A stretch of 38,507 nt of DNA from Eubacterium sp. GTDB taxonomy: Bacteria > Bacillota > Clostridia > Lachnospirales > Lachnospiraceae. Of the stretch, positions 28,615-38,507 are shown in pieces (within the stretch, counting starts at the first letter, position 1; every line of letters starts with the position of its first letter). The notes beneath the pieces were generated by a model. That model searched no databases. It saw only the letters and a list, made by a program, of their open reading frames with translations, and was not told the origin of the DNA. The stretch spans positions 1 to 38,507 of the forward strand of contig JAILMQ010000133.1 of the NCBI GenBank assembly GCA_024692605.1. The letters run 5' to 3'. The position numbers and the translations under genes were made by a program.

Positions 28615-28652
28615 AGAAAGGACTGGCAGATTCAATCATAGGAGGTAGGCTT

Positions 28653-31600
28653 ATGGTTAATAAAGAAACTAAAAGGGTGGTTGGTAAGGTATTGTATAAG
28701 GAATCCGGATCTAAGATGGCAGAAGGTATGGGCGTGCAGCATATGAGAAAAATATCCGGTAACAGAATATCAAAGAGTATTAGCTCCCAGAAGAATTCTA
28801 AAAAAGGATTCACACTCGTGGAGCTTATTGTCGTGCTTGTAATCCTTACAATTCTTACAGCAGTGGCAGTTCCTGTTATGTTAGGAGTAATCAATCACAC
28901 AAGAGAGAAGAATATAAAAGTAAATGCTGATGCTGCCTTAAAGGCTGCTCAGGCAGAGCTTACTGAATTATATAATAATTGTTCCAATACATTATATCCC
29001 AGACTTAGAACAAAAATAATGGATAATTCAGGTCATACGGCAGATGATGGAAGTGCCTTTTGGATTTGGACCGGAAAGGATTTGAAAGACGGACAGACTA
29101 CCAGTATTCAGGAGAATATTGCTTCATATACTATAGTTGCAGCACTTTATAAAGAGAAAGGTGCTTATTATTTCTATGATGGAAATGAATGGAATAAGAT
29201 AGCAGATACCAAAACCGATGAAGCTACAGTAGTTGAAAATGCGAAAAACAAAGCAGGTGCCGCCGGCATAACCGGTTCTGCTATAGCAAGATCAACTTTA
29301 CTTATCTGGCCTGGTTTTACGGAGAAAATGACTGACGTGGCATATGGTGCTACACATGATGATGAAGGTGGTTATGGTGGAGATGATCCTGCTCAAACCA
29401 TAACTAAAACCTTGCATTTAATAGCTAATGAGCAGGATGGCGACGAAAATCTTGTTTCATTTAAAACTGACGGTAATATAGAAAGACAACAAATTGATAT
29501 TGAATTCAAGTTTGATTCAAACACTCTTCAATATAAAAGTGATACGTGGGATGGAAGCAAGTATACGGTTGAAGAAGGTGGAGAAACTAATTCATATTCC
29601 TTCAATATAAATGAAGATTATATTTTTGATGAGTGGGAACTCATAAATGGCGGGGATGAGACCTATAAAGCTACAGGCTCAGGAGTTACCTCCGCTGAAA
29701 AAGCAACTAATGCGGTAAATCAGCTGAAAACATATATATTCTCTCAAACAAATAAGAGCGAGTTTACGTTTAAGGCTAATATAACCGAAATCGAGATTGA
29801 AAAAACCGCAATTTTTAAGACTTGTAATAGTGAAGAACTGCCATTTGGTAAAAATAATTCAATCGAGGTGAAGTTTATCCAGAAGAAGCATCATCCGGAT
29901 AATATTTCAGCTGAAAATTGGGATAAAGTAACTGCTGCTCTGGATAACCTGCAACCATGGGGTCTCAGAGGCTGGTTTACGAGTGACGATTATTCGAAGG
30001 ACGAGAATGGTATAGGAGTTACAACAATAACTGCCGGAGCAGATAAAGGATATAGTGATATATGCAGTATGTTATTTGGAGATGGTTCTTCAGAAGGCAC
30101 ATTAACATTTACAACAGCTATGCAGCTCCAAAAAACTGCAAATCTTAATATTGATACCAGAATTCTTGAAAAATTGAATAAACCGGAAGTACAAAATCCT
30201 TATCCTGAATCTGTGGCAGTCAGCTATACAAGGTATCTTCCGGAAGATTTTATATCTGATAACTGGAACACACAAATCGATGCGACACTTGGAAAAGAAA
30301 TCGTAAGTGTGGTTCCTTTGGATGCATCGGAAAAACCGTTACTTAGAGAAGATGATAAGGAGCTTGAATTAAAGAAGGCTATAAGGGCAGATGTAAAAAC
30401 CATTATAAAGACACTCTTATATGAGGGGCGAATTACGCCTGTTTTACGAGTGCTTAAAGGTGGACAGGTATTAAAAAAGTATAATAATGAGAATTTGACT
30501 ATTGAAGCAGGTGCCACATCTATTGATGTTTCTGAAATAACAAGTATGTCGTTTAATGCAGTTGGCGGACTTACATATGCTATGTTCTTTGCTGATTTTG
30601 GTGATTGGGATACTTCTAACCATCTTCATCAATATGCTGATATGGTTGGATTCCAAAGATATACAGAACATATAGATGACCCGGAAAGTGCCGGCTGGAC
30701 TGATATAAGTATAGGTGGTGCTAACGATAGCTATAAAGATAAGTACGATCCATCGGTGGCTTCATATGTTCAGGAGTATAATCCCAATACGGTTTGGGGT
30801 AAATATGATACCGCAACAAAAATTTATTATTGGTATACAGAAGCTGACAAAGTATATTTGAATCCATATAGTTCGGAAATGTTTTGCGATTGTAAGAAGC
30901 TTACGAATATTGATTTCTTGGGAATGGATGCCGGTAAGGTTTGTGATATAGAGTACAGAGATGCAAAGAAGGAAGGAATTCATAATAGTGGATTTTTACA
31001 GTTTTTCTATAATACAACCAGTTTGAACAGTTTATCGAATTTCCATGATTTTATAGCCACAGCAAATTGTGGAACTTATCGGAATATGTTTAGAAATTCT
31101 GCGGTTTCCAATATAGACAATACCGGAATGGTTGATGTGGGAATTATTAATCTGGATGGAGTAACTCCTAATCTTTCAAAGATGTTTTTGGAAAAGGTTA
31201 GAACTTCTTCAACCCAAATTAAAATTTCTTTTTCCGGAACTCCAAATGTAGTTTGTGAGTTCTGGCAGGTATTAGACTCATTTAACAGTTGTACCAGTGC
31301 GACCTTTGACTTTTCTATGTTTGATGTTACAAAGGGTAATTTCGAAAAACTTTTGCGAAATAGAGGTGGTGGTGATAATGATGCTATTGATTATCTGAAG
31401 CTTGTATTTGCGGGAGATGATCAAGTGAATTTCAAGACGATTCTTCATAACAGCACTAATACTGAAATTAAAAAAGTTAAACATTTTTGTCTGGATTTAT
31501 CTAATTACAATTATTCTAATATAGATTTTTCGTATCTGTTATATGGACAGAATGTGTTAAAAACTGTTGAAATAAATGGTTTTGATAACAAGGTAAAAAA

Positions 31601-32243
31601 TACTGCGTATATGTTTTATGACGCTTATAACGTAGTAGCTTCTGATAGCTTATGGACCAGCAATATGAATCTTTGGAACACTTCCGGCGTTACCAATATG
31701 AATTATATGTTTTATCAATCTAATGGTAATTATAAAGTTGATAGAATGTCTATGATAAATCAGATAGTTAATTGGAATGTTGAAAATGTTAAAACTGCAA
31801 TTTATATGTTCTGTAATTTTAATACAACAAATAATACTAATTATGAATTTGATTTTACTGGGTGGGATTTAAAAAGCTTAGAAAAGGCATCCCATATGTT
31901 TGATGTTTGGTCATCGAAAAGCAAAATAACATTAAAAACAGGCAGTTCATTGGAAAAACTTGAGGATGCAAATCAAATGTTGAAGGCTATGAGATTATCA
32001 AAAGAGAGTTTAGATGATTTCTTTTCTAAAGTTAAAATTGGCGGATTTACCAATATGGTGACAAAGGATAATCAGGAGACAAAGGATAATCATATAATAA
32101 TAGGGCAGACGGATAACCAAAAATGGAGCAGAGAATGTACTACTTATGATAATTATAAGGTAACTATTAATATGAATTATGATAAGGGTACAATTACGTC
32201 CATAGTAGCTCCTGACGGAACAGTAGTATATTCGAGACCGTGA
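28653..32243 (+). CDS. Pseudopilin-like surface protein with C-terminal BspA/DUF285-like repeats
   Basis: A 1,196-residue protein with a type IV prepilin signal. The ATG follows AGGAGG by eight bases, so the unusually long 52-residue basic leader appears real. Prepilin peptidase should cut at KKG52/F53 in GFTLVELIVVLVILTILTAV, with the conserved Glu at +5 and a hydrophobic N-terminal helix. A pilin-like helical segment (to about 110) and several beta-rich regions follow. From about residue 640 there are repeats of the DUF285/BspA type (MFCDCKKLTNIDF, TSGVTNMNYMFYQ, NVENVKTAIYMF), a leucine-rich-like solenoid seen in surface adhesins. It is the first gene of an operon with the next giant pseudopilin (14-base gap). 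Assembly into a pilus or display on the cell surface is inferred; no pilus machinery genes are in view. Confidence 0.85.
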   Translation: MVNKETKRVVGKVLYKESGSKMAEGMGVQHMRKISGNRISKSISSQKNSKKGFTLVELIVVLVILTILTAVAVPVMLGVINHTREKNIKVNADAALKAAQAELTELYNNCSNTLYPRLRTKIMDNSGHTADDGSAFWIWTGKDLKDGQTTSIQENIASYTIVAALYKEKGAYYFYDGNEWNKIADTKTDEATVVENAKNKAGAAGITGSAIARSTLLIWPGFTEKMTDVAYGATHDDEGGYGGDDPAQTITKTLHLIANEQDGDENLVSFKTDGNIERQQIDIEFKFDSNTLQYKSDTWDGSKYTVEEGGETNSYSFNINEDYIFDEWELINGGDETYKATGSGVTSAEKATNAVNQLKTYIFSQTNKSEFTFKANITEIEIEKTAIFKTCNSEELPFGKNNSIEVKFIQKKHHPDNISAENWDKVTAALDNLQPWGLRGWFTSDDYSKDENGIGVTTITAGADKGYSDICSMLFGDGSSEGTLTFTTAMQLQKTANLNIDTRILEKLNKPEVQNPYPESVAVSYTRYLPEDFISDNWNTQIDATLGKEIVSVVPLDASEKPLLREDDKELELKKAIRADVKTIIKTLLYEGRITPVLRVLKGGQVLKKYNNENLTIEAGATSIDVSEITSMSFNAVGGLTYAMFFADFGDWDTSNHLHQYADMVGFQRYTEHIDDPESAGWTDISIGGANDSYKDKYDPSVASYVQEYNPNTVWGKYDTATKIYYWYTEADKVYLNPYSSEMFCDCKKLTNIDFLGMDAGKVCDIEYRDAKKEGIHNSGFLQFFYNTTSLNSLSNFHDFIATANCGTYRNMFRNSAVSNIDNTGMVDVGIINLDGVTPNLSKMFLEKVRTSSTQIKISFSGTPNVVCEFWQVLDSFNSCTSATFDFSMFDVTKGNFEKLLRNRGGGDNDAIDYLKLVFAGDDQVNFKTILHNSTNTEIKKVKHFCLDLSNYNYSNIDFSYLLYGQNVLKTVEINGFDNKVKNTAYMFYDAYNVVASDSLWTSNMNLWNTSGVTNMNYMFYQSNGNYKVDRMSMINQIVNWNVENVKTAIYMFCNFNTTNNTNYEFDFTGWDLKSLEKASHMFDVWSSKSKITLKTGSSLEKLEDANQMLKAMRLSKESLDDFFSKVKIGGFTNMVTKDNQETKDNHIIIGQTDNQKWSRECTTYDNYKVTINMNYDKGTITSIVAPDGTVVYSRP

Positions 32244-32257
32244 TGAGGTAAAATAAT

Positions 32258-35200
32258 ATGAGATTCTTTTCAACATTAAAATTAAATAAAGAAACTCATA
32301 AGAGTGATAATAAAGGCTTTACCTTGGTAGAGCTTATCGTAGTTCTGGTTATTATAGTCATAATGGCTGCGGTAGGTACTTTTGGTGTTCTTGGTTGGCA
32401 GGACTGGTCACGTTTTCAGCATGAAAATGCTGTTGCTGAGGAAATCTTTTTTGCTGCTCAGATTCAGCTGACCGAGCTTGACAGTAGTGGTGCATTTGAA
32501 AACAGGATTACAGAACCGCTTAAGAGAGCAAGCGATAAGGATACAGATAAGTATCTGGATACAGGGTATGCTTCTAAATATATTCTAAGTAAGGAACTGT
32601 TAGGAGCTATATCCTATGAAGGCGAAGGGGACAATAGTGTCTATTATAATTGGAATACTATATGGAAACTTAGTACGAATAAAGATAAACAGAATGATTC
32701 TATAGTTCGTATCAGAGCAAACAAAGGAGACTATAAAAAGTATATTGAGGGAAAACTATTAGATGGAATCAACTATGATTCGGCCTTATCTAAGGAGCAG
32801 CTTCAAAAGGTTGGAGCAAAACTGCTTTTCGATTTAGTGGCAAGTTATGTATCTGACACATCTGTTCTAAACGGTGCTATAGTTCTTGAATTTTCGCCGG
32901 ACTCCTGTCAGGTCTTTTCGGTATGCTTTACAGATATGGCAGATGGATTTATCTATGATGGAGATATAGGTAAAGAAACCGGAGATTCTGACAAATATTT
33001 AATAAGTGCTATAGATAGAACTTTGCATACACGTAGCGGACTTATGTTTGGCTACTATAGTGTAGATCAACTTACTGATAAAATCAGGGGCAGAGGTAAT
33101 AGAAGCACAGATATAATCCTTGAACTGAAGAACTCTGATGTTTTGGATCTTATAGTACATGATAATGCTGCAAATGAGGATAAGAAACTTTCTGCTGAGA
33201 CTTCTGATACTTTGGATTTTTCAATCTTTAATGGTGTTACAGATACAAAGGTTATGACGTTCACTGTTAAAATCAGCGACTTTAAGGATACTGTAAATAC
33301 AATCGAAAAAGCTGCTGCTAAGCCTGTGGATGTTAAGATTAGTTTTGAAGACGGTACTCCTGATACCACTTACAGACTCCCTATGTACAAGGAGGGGGAT
33401 GATTATCATATTATTCTGGATGCTGCTGATGTTCAGGCACAGACTTTGTCCTTACAGGAAAGCTTAAAAATACTTGGAGACAGCGACACTGATAATGATG
33501 ATGAAGCAACATTTCTTAATACCTACAGCTTCCACAGATTTAGAATTAATGCAGAGAAGATATATGCATCTGTAGATATATATAAAGACGGGATGAGTGC
33601 TGGAACAACAACCAGTACAAGAGAGTTTGGAGATAATTATATATATGAGGATTCAGCCGGAAACCAGATTACGGAATCTACATGCTTTGCTTCAGATCCT
33701 ATCGCAGGTGATGCTATACCTGAAAATACCTACAGAATAGAAAATGGAAGACATTTATATAATGTCAGATATAAGACCGAATATAAATCAACGACTGATG
33801 CAGGGTATACATTTGAACTTGTAAAGGATATTGACTGGAATGATTTCATAGGGAAAACTGAAGATAATACAACAAATTATTTTCTTAATTCTTACGATAC
33901 TACCAAAGGAGCAGCTCATATAGCATCAGGAATAGATTATGATGGGCTGAGTGTTGCAACCGGAGTATGTAATGAAGTACCTGCAAGTGGAAATTTAGAG
34001 AAAACGGTTTATTACTCTCTTAGAACAGAAGATGTATATAACACTGCAAATTATCCTTTCCCCGGCTTCAGGTGTTTAGGAAAAGATGACAAATTCTGCT
34101 CTAAAGAGAGTGCGGATAAGAAAATTTATACAATAAGTAATCTTCATATAACCATAACCGGTAATATTCTGTATGGAGTATATGATACAGACACCAGGCA
34201 AATTAAAGACGCTTGCGTAAAAACCTCAGGTGAAGGCGATAACAAGGTGGTATATGATGATTATACTGCTGTTCTTGGACTTAAAGATGCGGATGCTGTT
34301 AATGGTTCAGGATCCAAATATGCAAGAGCGGGTCTTACGCCACTTGGACTTTTTGCAGAGAACCTCGGTACGATAGAAGATGTAGCCTTGAATAAACATA
34401 TAGTTGAAGGTATGCAGAGGGTATATTCAAATAATAAATATACTGTTGTGTATAGTTGTATGGTTGGAGGATTTGCCGGAAATAATATAGGTACTGTATC
34501 AGGTCTGACTCTTTATGATAATGAGAAGAATAATGCTACGTCTGCTCAGGCAAAGATAACACATATAAATGGACGAACAGATGTAGGTGGAATTATAGGA
34601 AGAGAATCATTTGCTCTTAATGAAAATGCAGATGTAACTCTTGAAAAACTTAATAATTACGGAAATGTCAGCGGAATGGAAAATGTCGGTGGCATAGTTG
34701 GTCGTGCCTATGTTCATTATGTAGGGGACGATAGTGAATATAATACTTCGGAGTATACAGGTGTTGGATATGGTACCAATAATACAATTACTGATGAAGA
34801 AGGTAGATGCAGATATGAGTTTTATCATGATGGATATGATATAACTGACTCGTTCAAATCTATGACAGGAACTTCTGTCCATAGGGCTAAGACGGTAAAA
34901 ATCAAAGATTGTTTAAATAGAGGAGTAGTTGAAGGAGACAGTATCGTACATAACAGTTCGGTGAACTCTACTTATGCTGTAGATACAGATTTACATCATT
35001 ATTATGAAAGTAAAACGGATTATACCAGATATTATACTCAGACAAATTATAGTCTTAAAGAAGATAATAAAAAGGTTTACAGGTTAACTACGCCATATTT
35101 AGGAAAATGCGCATTTATAGGTGGCATTGCAGGTATAATTCAGGACGGGTTCATAATAGATGACTCGTTACATACTTATAAAAGGAATAACAATTCAAAT

Positions 35201-38200
35201 AGTTATGAGTATGATGTTTACTATGACCGTGGATATTTTGATGGAACATTTCAAACTGCATCTATAGAGGATTGCGATAGTGTCATGTTATATGATGATT
35301 CGTCAGCGAATGCAATTATTAATTCAATAAATAATACAAACGAAAATAAAAAATTCTTTAATGATATGTTTGTCGGTGGAACAGTTGGTTATGCAAGACT
35401 ATGTGCAGTAAAGAATTGCAAGTTTGATGAATCAAAAGATAATACTTTTGGTGGAAAATGTGAACCTCATGTATTTGGATACAGGTATGTAGGTGGTTTT
35501 GCAGGATGCTCAGACTTTGCCAGATATGACGAGAGTGAAAATAGTAACGATTATATAGTTGAAAACAACAGTACTGTTCTTGGAAGATATAATGTCGGAG
35601 GAATAGCAGGCGCTTTCGGTATAGGTGACTCTATGCAGGAAGGTTTATCGTTTAGAGAACCAAGCAGAAATGAAGCTGGACGTTCTTCTCAAAATCGTAG
35701 AAATGGCAGTACTCCTGCAAATATAATTGTAAAAAAACTTCTTAATTCAGGAGTTGTTCTTGGAATTGATAAGAATAAAACTGCTTTTCAAAACGGAGTT
35801 CTTGAAAATGGTAATGAATTAAAAGACATTAATTATTATTATAGTGCATGCATAGGCGGAATAGCTGGAGAAACAAAGGTCGCTCTTGTTGATTGTGATA
35901 ACATACAATCTGAAGAAACAAAAAATAAAGCTATCAAGCTGATATTTGGTAACAATTACGATATTGATGCTTTAAATAATCTAAGCACTGCACAGATTGT
36001 TGCTATGTCGGTAAATTCTAGGTTTGGAGGATCCTGTGTTGGTGGTATAGTTGGAAAAACTCGTACATATAATAATAATAATCCATCTGAAAACTTAGCT
36101 GGTATAAATGGGCTTGATTATCAAAATAATTCCGGCTCAGAAAAGTATCATTCTAATGTTGATGCTATAGTATTTGGCGGTGATTATGTTGGTGGTGCGA
36201 TAGGTTTTAATAGCAGCCATAGTAATAATCTGTATCCTTATAAAGCAGATGCTTCTTCAACAGGTCTCATGGTAATAGGTAGAGATGCTATAGGCGGAAT
36301 AGTGGGATTAAATGCTCAGGAAAATAATAATAGAACTTGCTCGCTTAATAATATTGAAAGAGGCTACTATGATAGTGAAAGAACGATTGATACTCCATAT
36401 AGGGTATATGGAAGATATGGAGTAGGTGGAGTAGTCGGAAAATATGATGAGCAGGAATGTAGGATTAGTACAGCTTTAGAAGATAGTGATAGGATTAGCG
36501 TAAATGGACTTGCTTATGTTGGGGCATTTGCCGGAGTTGCTAAAAACTCAGAAATGAAGCTTTTTGGAAATCTATCTAATGTTGATGTAAATTCTGAATA
36601 TTTTGCAGGCGGATATACAGGAGCTGTTACTTCAAATGAAAGTATATCCAAAATATTTAATGATTATATAACTAATGATGGATCTAAAAAACTCAATACT
36701 TCGAATATAGTTATTAATAGTAATGCTTTTTCTGGTGGATTTTCCGGACTTGTTACAGTACGTGATTTGAATAATAATGACAGCCAGCTGCATAAAGTTG
36801 CTAAAAAACTTATAACTGAAACAGGTTCTTATCAAAATAAAGATATAAGTTATGATGTTCAATCCGACTTAAAGACAGCATATGATTCAATAGTTGCAGC
36901 TGACATAGATAATATGACAAGTGTATTTAATACAAATAATACTATCGAAAATGTATTTACTGGTACCAGCAAAGATTCTACGAAGGAAGATCGAAATTAT
37001 GTAATAGAAGGAATTGAAGTCAATGCAGGAATCTTTGCAGGAGGTATGTTTGGTTATGTGCCTAATGGTATGAAGCTGGAAGTAAGGGACTTTACAAATA
37101 ACTGTTCTGTCAAGGCGACTTCCTCTGTGAACGGAGTATCTGAAAGCTATGATTCAAACGTGAATTATGCTTATCTGGGTGGTATTGTAGGACGTGTTCC
37201 TATGAATACCAAGCTTTATAATTGTAAAAATCTGGCATATGGAGAAGATGACGGACAAGATGGAGCATACTATGTAGCTGACGCAGCTGATTATATAGGC
37301 GGGCTTACAGAGGTAAATGCAGGTTATATAGGCGGAACTGTTAATAACAGTGGGGATGTTACATATCTGGAAAATGATACACCATATGAATATCCGGGTA
37401 AAAAGGTGGGAGCTTTTGCCGGAGTAAATGGTACAGTAAATACTAAAGGAAACTCTACAGAGGAAAAGACCACTGCTACCCAGGGCTCTGATGGAACCAC
37501 TACAACGAATGTTGAGACTATATATCATTTTTCTGGAGTTATAGAACATTGTATTAATAATGTTGCCATATCAGGTGATGATGCGGCAGGCGTTTCGGCA
37601 GGTATTGGTGGTAAATCTGACATTAATGATTGCATAAATAAAGGAAATATAAATGGAACTTCATTATCCGCCGGTATAGTTGGTGACTGTATATCAAGCT
37701 CCATGTCGGAGAATGTGGCGATGGATGATAATAATGAATATGGCATTAATATAAATAATTGTATAAACCTTGGTGGAATTGCAGAGGATGCTGAGTCAAG
37801 CTCCGGTATCGCAGGCAATACATATGGTTGTGGAAATATTCAGCTTTGCAGAAATTATGGCACTGGAGCTGAGTATGGTATAACTTCAGGCGAAGCGTCA
37901 ACCGTCACGAAAAACCTTGAAGCAAGTGGACTTAACGAAGAAAATGATGCCAATCCTATAGGCCCGGGAGTAACTACTGCATTGAACTTTTATATTTATG
38001 ATGATACAAGTGTTACTCCTGAATATAACACCGGTGGCGGCGAAGGAGGAGAACAAGGAGGAGAAGAACAAGAAGAGCAGGTTGAGAAGATCTATACTAA
38101 CATTGACTTCTCTAAATATTTAGGCAAACATAATGATTGGTCAAAGAATTATGAAGATAGATATAATGATGGTTCATCAAATCCAATTAGTAGGCAGTAT

Positions 38201-38507
38201 TTGATAGATAAAATAAATTCTTATAAGAATAATTATGAAGATGGTTTGTATACTTCTGCTGATGATTGGTTTATAGACGGCATATACAAGAAATTTGGTG
38301 AGAATGTTGAAACGACTATAAAGTATTGTTCTTTTGTATATGCAGCATTTGTTGTTACTGAGCGAGCTAATGGTACATATCAGGATACCAATGAATCATT
38401 CTACAAATATATAAAAGATATAGTCGAGTCCCACAAGCTTCCAGGTGTTTCTGATGATAATATGAAATATAGATCTGATGGATCTCTTAACAGTGCTCCT
38501 ATAGTAG
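32258..38507 (+). CDS. Giant pseudopilin-like protein with GLUG-type glycine repeats (3' end outside window)
   Basis: The frame is open from the ATG at 32258 to the end of the window, over 2,083 residues with no stop. GATGAGGT precedes the ATG by eight bases. The N-terminus is a 20-residue leader and prepilin cleavage site NKG20/F21 in GFTLVELIVVLVIIVIMAAV, with Glu at +5. A mixed region to about residue 700 has no named domain. From about 736 to 1720 there are roughly 20 motifs of the form (V/I)GG(I/F)(A/V)G, about every 30-80 residues. These are typical of GLUG-motif beta-helix adhesins and peptidase-associated surface proteins. A Gly/Glu-rich hinge (about base 38030-38080) precedes a further C-terminal domain that is cut off. 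Composition is AT-rich, unlike the ribosomal genes. A surface filament or adhesin is the likely role. Confidence 0.88.
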   Translation, partial: MRFFSTLKLNKETHKSDNKGFTLVELIVVLVIIVIMAAVGTFGVLGWQDWSRFQHENAVAEEIFFAAQIQLTELDSSGAFENRITEPLKRASDKDTDKYLDTGYASKYILSKELLGAISYEGEGDNSVYYNWNTIWKLSTNKDKQNDSIVRIRANKGDYKKYIEGKLLDGINYDSALSKEQLQKVGAKLLFDLVASYVSDTSVLNGAIVLEFSPDSCQVFSVCFTDMADGFIYDGDIGKETGDSDKYLISAIDRTLHTRSGLMFGYYSVDQLTDKIRGRGNRSTDIILELKNSDVLDLIVHDNAANEDKKLSAETSDTLDFSIFNGVTDTKVMTFTVKISDFKDTVNTIEKAAAKPVDVKISFEDGTPDTTYRLPMYKEGDDYHIILDAADVQAQTLSLQESLKILGDSDTDNDDEATFLNTYSFHRFRINAEKIYASVDIYKDGMSAGTTTSTREFGDNYIYEDSAGNQITESTCFASDPIAGDAIPENTYRIENGRHLYNVRYKTEYKSTTDAGYTFELVKDIDWNDFIGKTEDNTTNYFLNSYDTTKGAAHIASGIDYDGLSVATGVCNEVPASGNLEKTVYYSLRTEDVYNTANYPFPGFRCLGKDDKFCSKESADKKIYTISNLHITITGNILYGVYDTDTRQIKDACVKTSGEGDNKVVYDDYTAVLGLKDADAVNGSGSKYARAGLTPLGLFAENLGTIEDVALNKHIVEGMQRVYSNNKYTVVYSCMVGGFAGNNIGTVSGLTLYDNEKNNATSAQAKITHINGRTDVGGIIGRESFALNENADVTLEKLNNYGNVSGMENVGGIVGRAYVHYVGDDSEYNTSEYTGVGYGTNNTITDEEGRCRYEFYHDGYDITDSFKSMTGTSVHRAKTVKIKDCLNRGVVEGDSIVHNSSVNSTYAVDTDLHHYYESKTDYTRYYTQTNYSLKEDNKKVYRLTTPYLGKCAFIGGIAGIIQDGFIIDDSLHTYKRNNNSNSYEYDVYYDRGYFDGTFQTASIEDCDSVMLYDDSSANAIINSINNTNENKKFFNDMFVGGTVGYARLCAVKNCKFDESKDNTFGGKCEPHVFGYRYVGGFAGCSDFARYDESENSNDYIVENNSTVLGRYNVGGIAGAFGIGDSMQEGLSFREPSRNEAGRSSQNRRNGSTPANIIVKKLLNSGVVLGIDKNKTAFQNGVLENGNELKDINYYYSACIGGIAGETKVALVDCDNIQSEETKNKAIKLIFGNNYDIDALNNLSTAQIVAMSVNSRFGGSCVGGIVGKTRTYNNNNPSENLAGINGLDYQNNSGSEKYHSNVDAIVFGGDYVGGAIGFNSSHSNNLYPYKADASSTGLMVIGRDAIGGIVGLNAQENNNRTCSLNNIERGYYDSERTIDTPYRVYGRYGVGGVVGKYDEQECRISTALEDSDRISVNGLAYVGAFAGVAKNSEMKLFGNLSNVDVNSEYFAGGYTGAVTSNESISKIFNDYITNDGSKKLNTSNIVINSNAFSGGFSGLVTVRDLNNNDSQLHKVAKKLITETGSYQNKDISYDVQSDLKTAYDSIVAADIDNMTSVFNTNNTIENVFTGTSKDSTKEDRNYVIEGIEVNAGIFAGGMFGYVPNGMKLEVRDFTNNCSVKATSSVNGVSESYDSNVNYAYLGGIVGRVPMNTKLYNCKNLAYGEDDGQDGAYYVADAADYIGGLTEVNAGYIGGTVNNSGDVTYLENDTPYEYPGKKVGAFAGVNGTVNTKGNSTEEKTTATQGSDGTTTTNVETIYHFSGVIEHCINNVAISGDDAAGVSAGIGGKSDINDCINKGNINGTSLSAGIVGDCISSSMSENVAMDDNNEYGININNCINLGGIAEDAESSSGIAGNTYGCGNIQLCRNYGTGAEYGITSGEASTVTKNLEASGLNEENDANPIGPGVTTALNFYIYDDTSVTPEYNTGGGEGGEQGGEEQEEQVEKIYTNIDFSKYLGKHNDWSKNYEDRYNDGSSNPISRQYLIDKINSYKNNYEDGLYTSADDWFIDGIYKKFGENVETTIKYCSFVYAAFVVTERANGTYQDTNESFYKYIKDIVESHKLPGVSDDNMKYRSDGSLNSAPIV

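Noticed and set aside
28469-28652. Possible c-di-GMP riboswitch before the pseudopilin operon
   Set aside because: The GC-rich part (AACCCACAG...GGGGTCTGAC) does not fit the conserved GEMM core as I know it and is better explained as a degenerate copy of the dispersed repeat. A covariance-model search would settle it.

Overview
The window looks like chromosomal DNA of a low-to-mid GC, anaerobic Firmicute, most likely of the family Lachnospiraceae (Clostridia). The reasons are: an rpoB-rpoC-rpsL-rpsG-fusA-tuf backbone with a Firmicute-type S12 insertion; strong AAGGAGG ribosome binding sites; consensus sigma-A promoters; and accessory families typical of gut and rumen Clostridia (DUF6273 proteins, HTGG Cys-rich repeats, pseudopilin-GLUG proteins, FIST-GGDEF). 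The genus cannot be fixed from the sequence alone. No rRNA, tRNA, transposase, phage gene or CRISPR array was seen, and no gene-free stretch exceeds about 220 bases.

Layout. (1) 1-6.4 kb: the 3' part of rpoB (the window opens just before the rifampicin region) and complete rpoC, closed by a terminator. (2) 6.5-9.2 kb: two cell-envelope genes, a DUF4190/duplicated-DUF4352-like membrane protein and an SH3/NlpC-P60 hydrolase, sit where many Firmicutes carry an L7Ae-like gene. (3) 9.2-13.9 kb: the str genes rpsL, rpsG, fusA and tuf. A perfect-consensus promoter and a structured leader precede rpsL, and tuf has its own promoter. The block ends at a terminator, with no S10 operon following. (4) 13.9-16.7 kb: an acyltransferase-3 membrane enzyme behind a small HTH regulator, divergent from a membrane-anchored Ser/Thr kinase. 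(5) 16.7-20 kb: a YitT transporter-like gene one base from a FIST-GGDEF diguanylate cyclase, then a tail-anchored zinc-ribbon protein. (6) 20-21.5 kb: guaB of an unusual subclass whose catalytic residues fall at the same numbers as in Tritrichomonas foetus IMPDH. (7) 21.6-25.5 kb: a secreted DUF6273 protein with four exact-period 70-residue Cys-rich repeats, convergent with a monoacylglycerol-lipase-like hydrolase. (8) 25.7-28.5 kb: a lipoprotein and a polytopic membrane protein with an in-frame 15-bp tandem repeat. (9) 28.6 kb to the end: an operon of two very large type IV pseudopilin-like proteins, one ending in BspA/DUF285-like repeats and one (over 2,083 residues, running off the window) in about 20 GLUG-type glycine repeats.

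How they work together. The first 14 kb is housekeeping transcription and translation. The rest is mostly envelope and surface biology (wall hydrolase, acyltransferase, lipoprotein, secreted repeat protein, giant pseudopilin adhesins) plus signalling (c-di-GMP synthesis, Ser/Thr kinase). The most interesting part is the pseudopilin-adhesin operon. Also notable is a short dispersed palindrome (core GGGGTCAGACCCC) used as a terminator after guaB and, as an inverted pair, between convergent genes.
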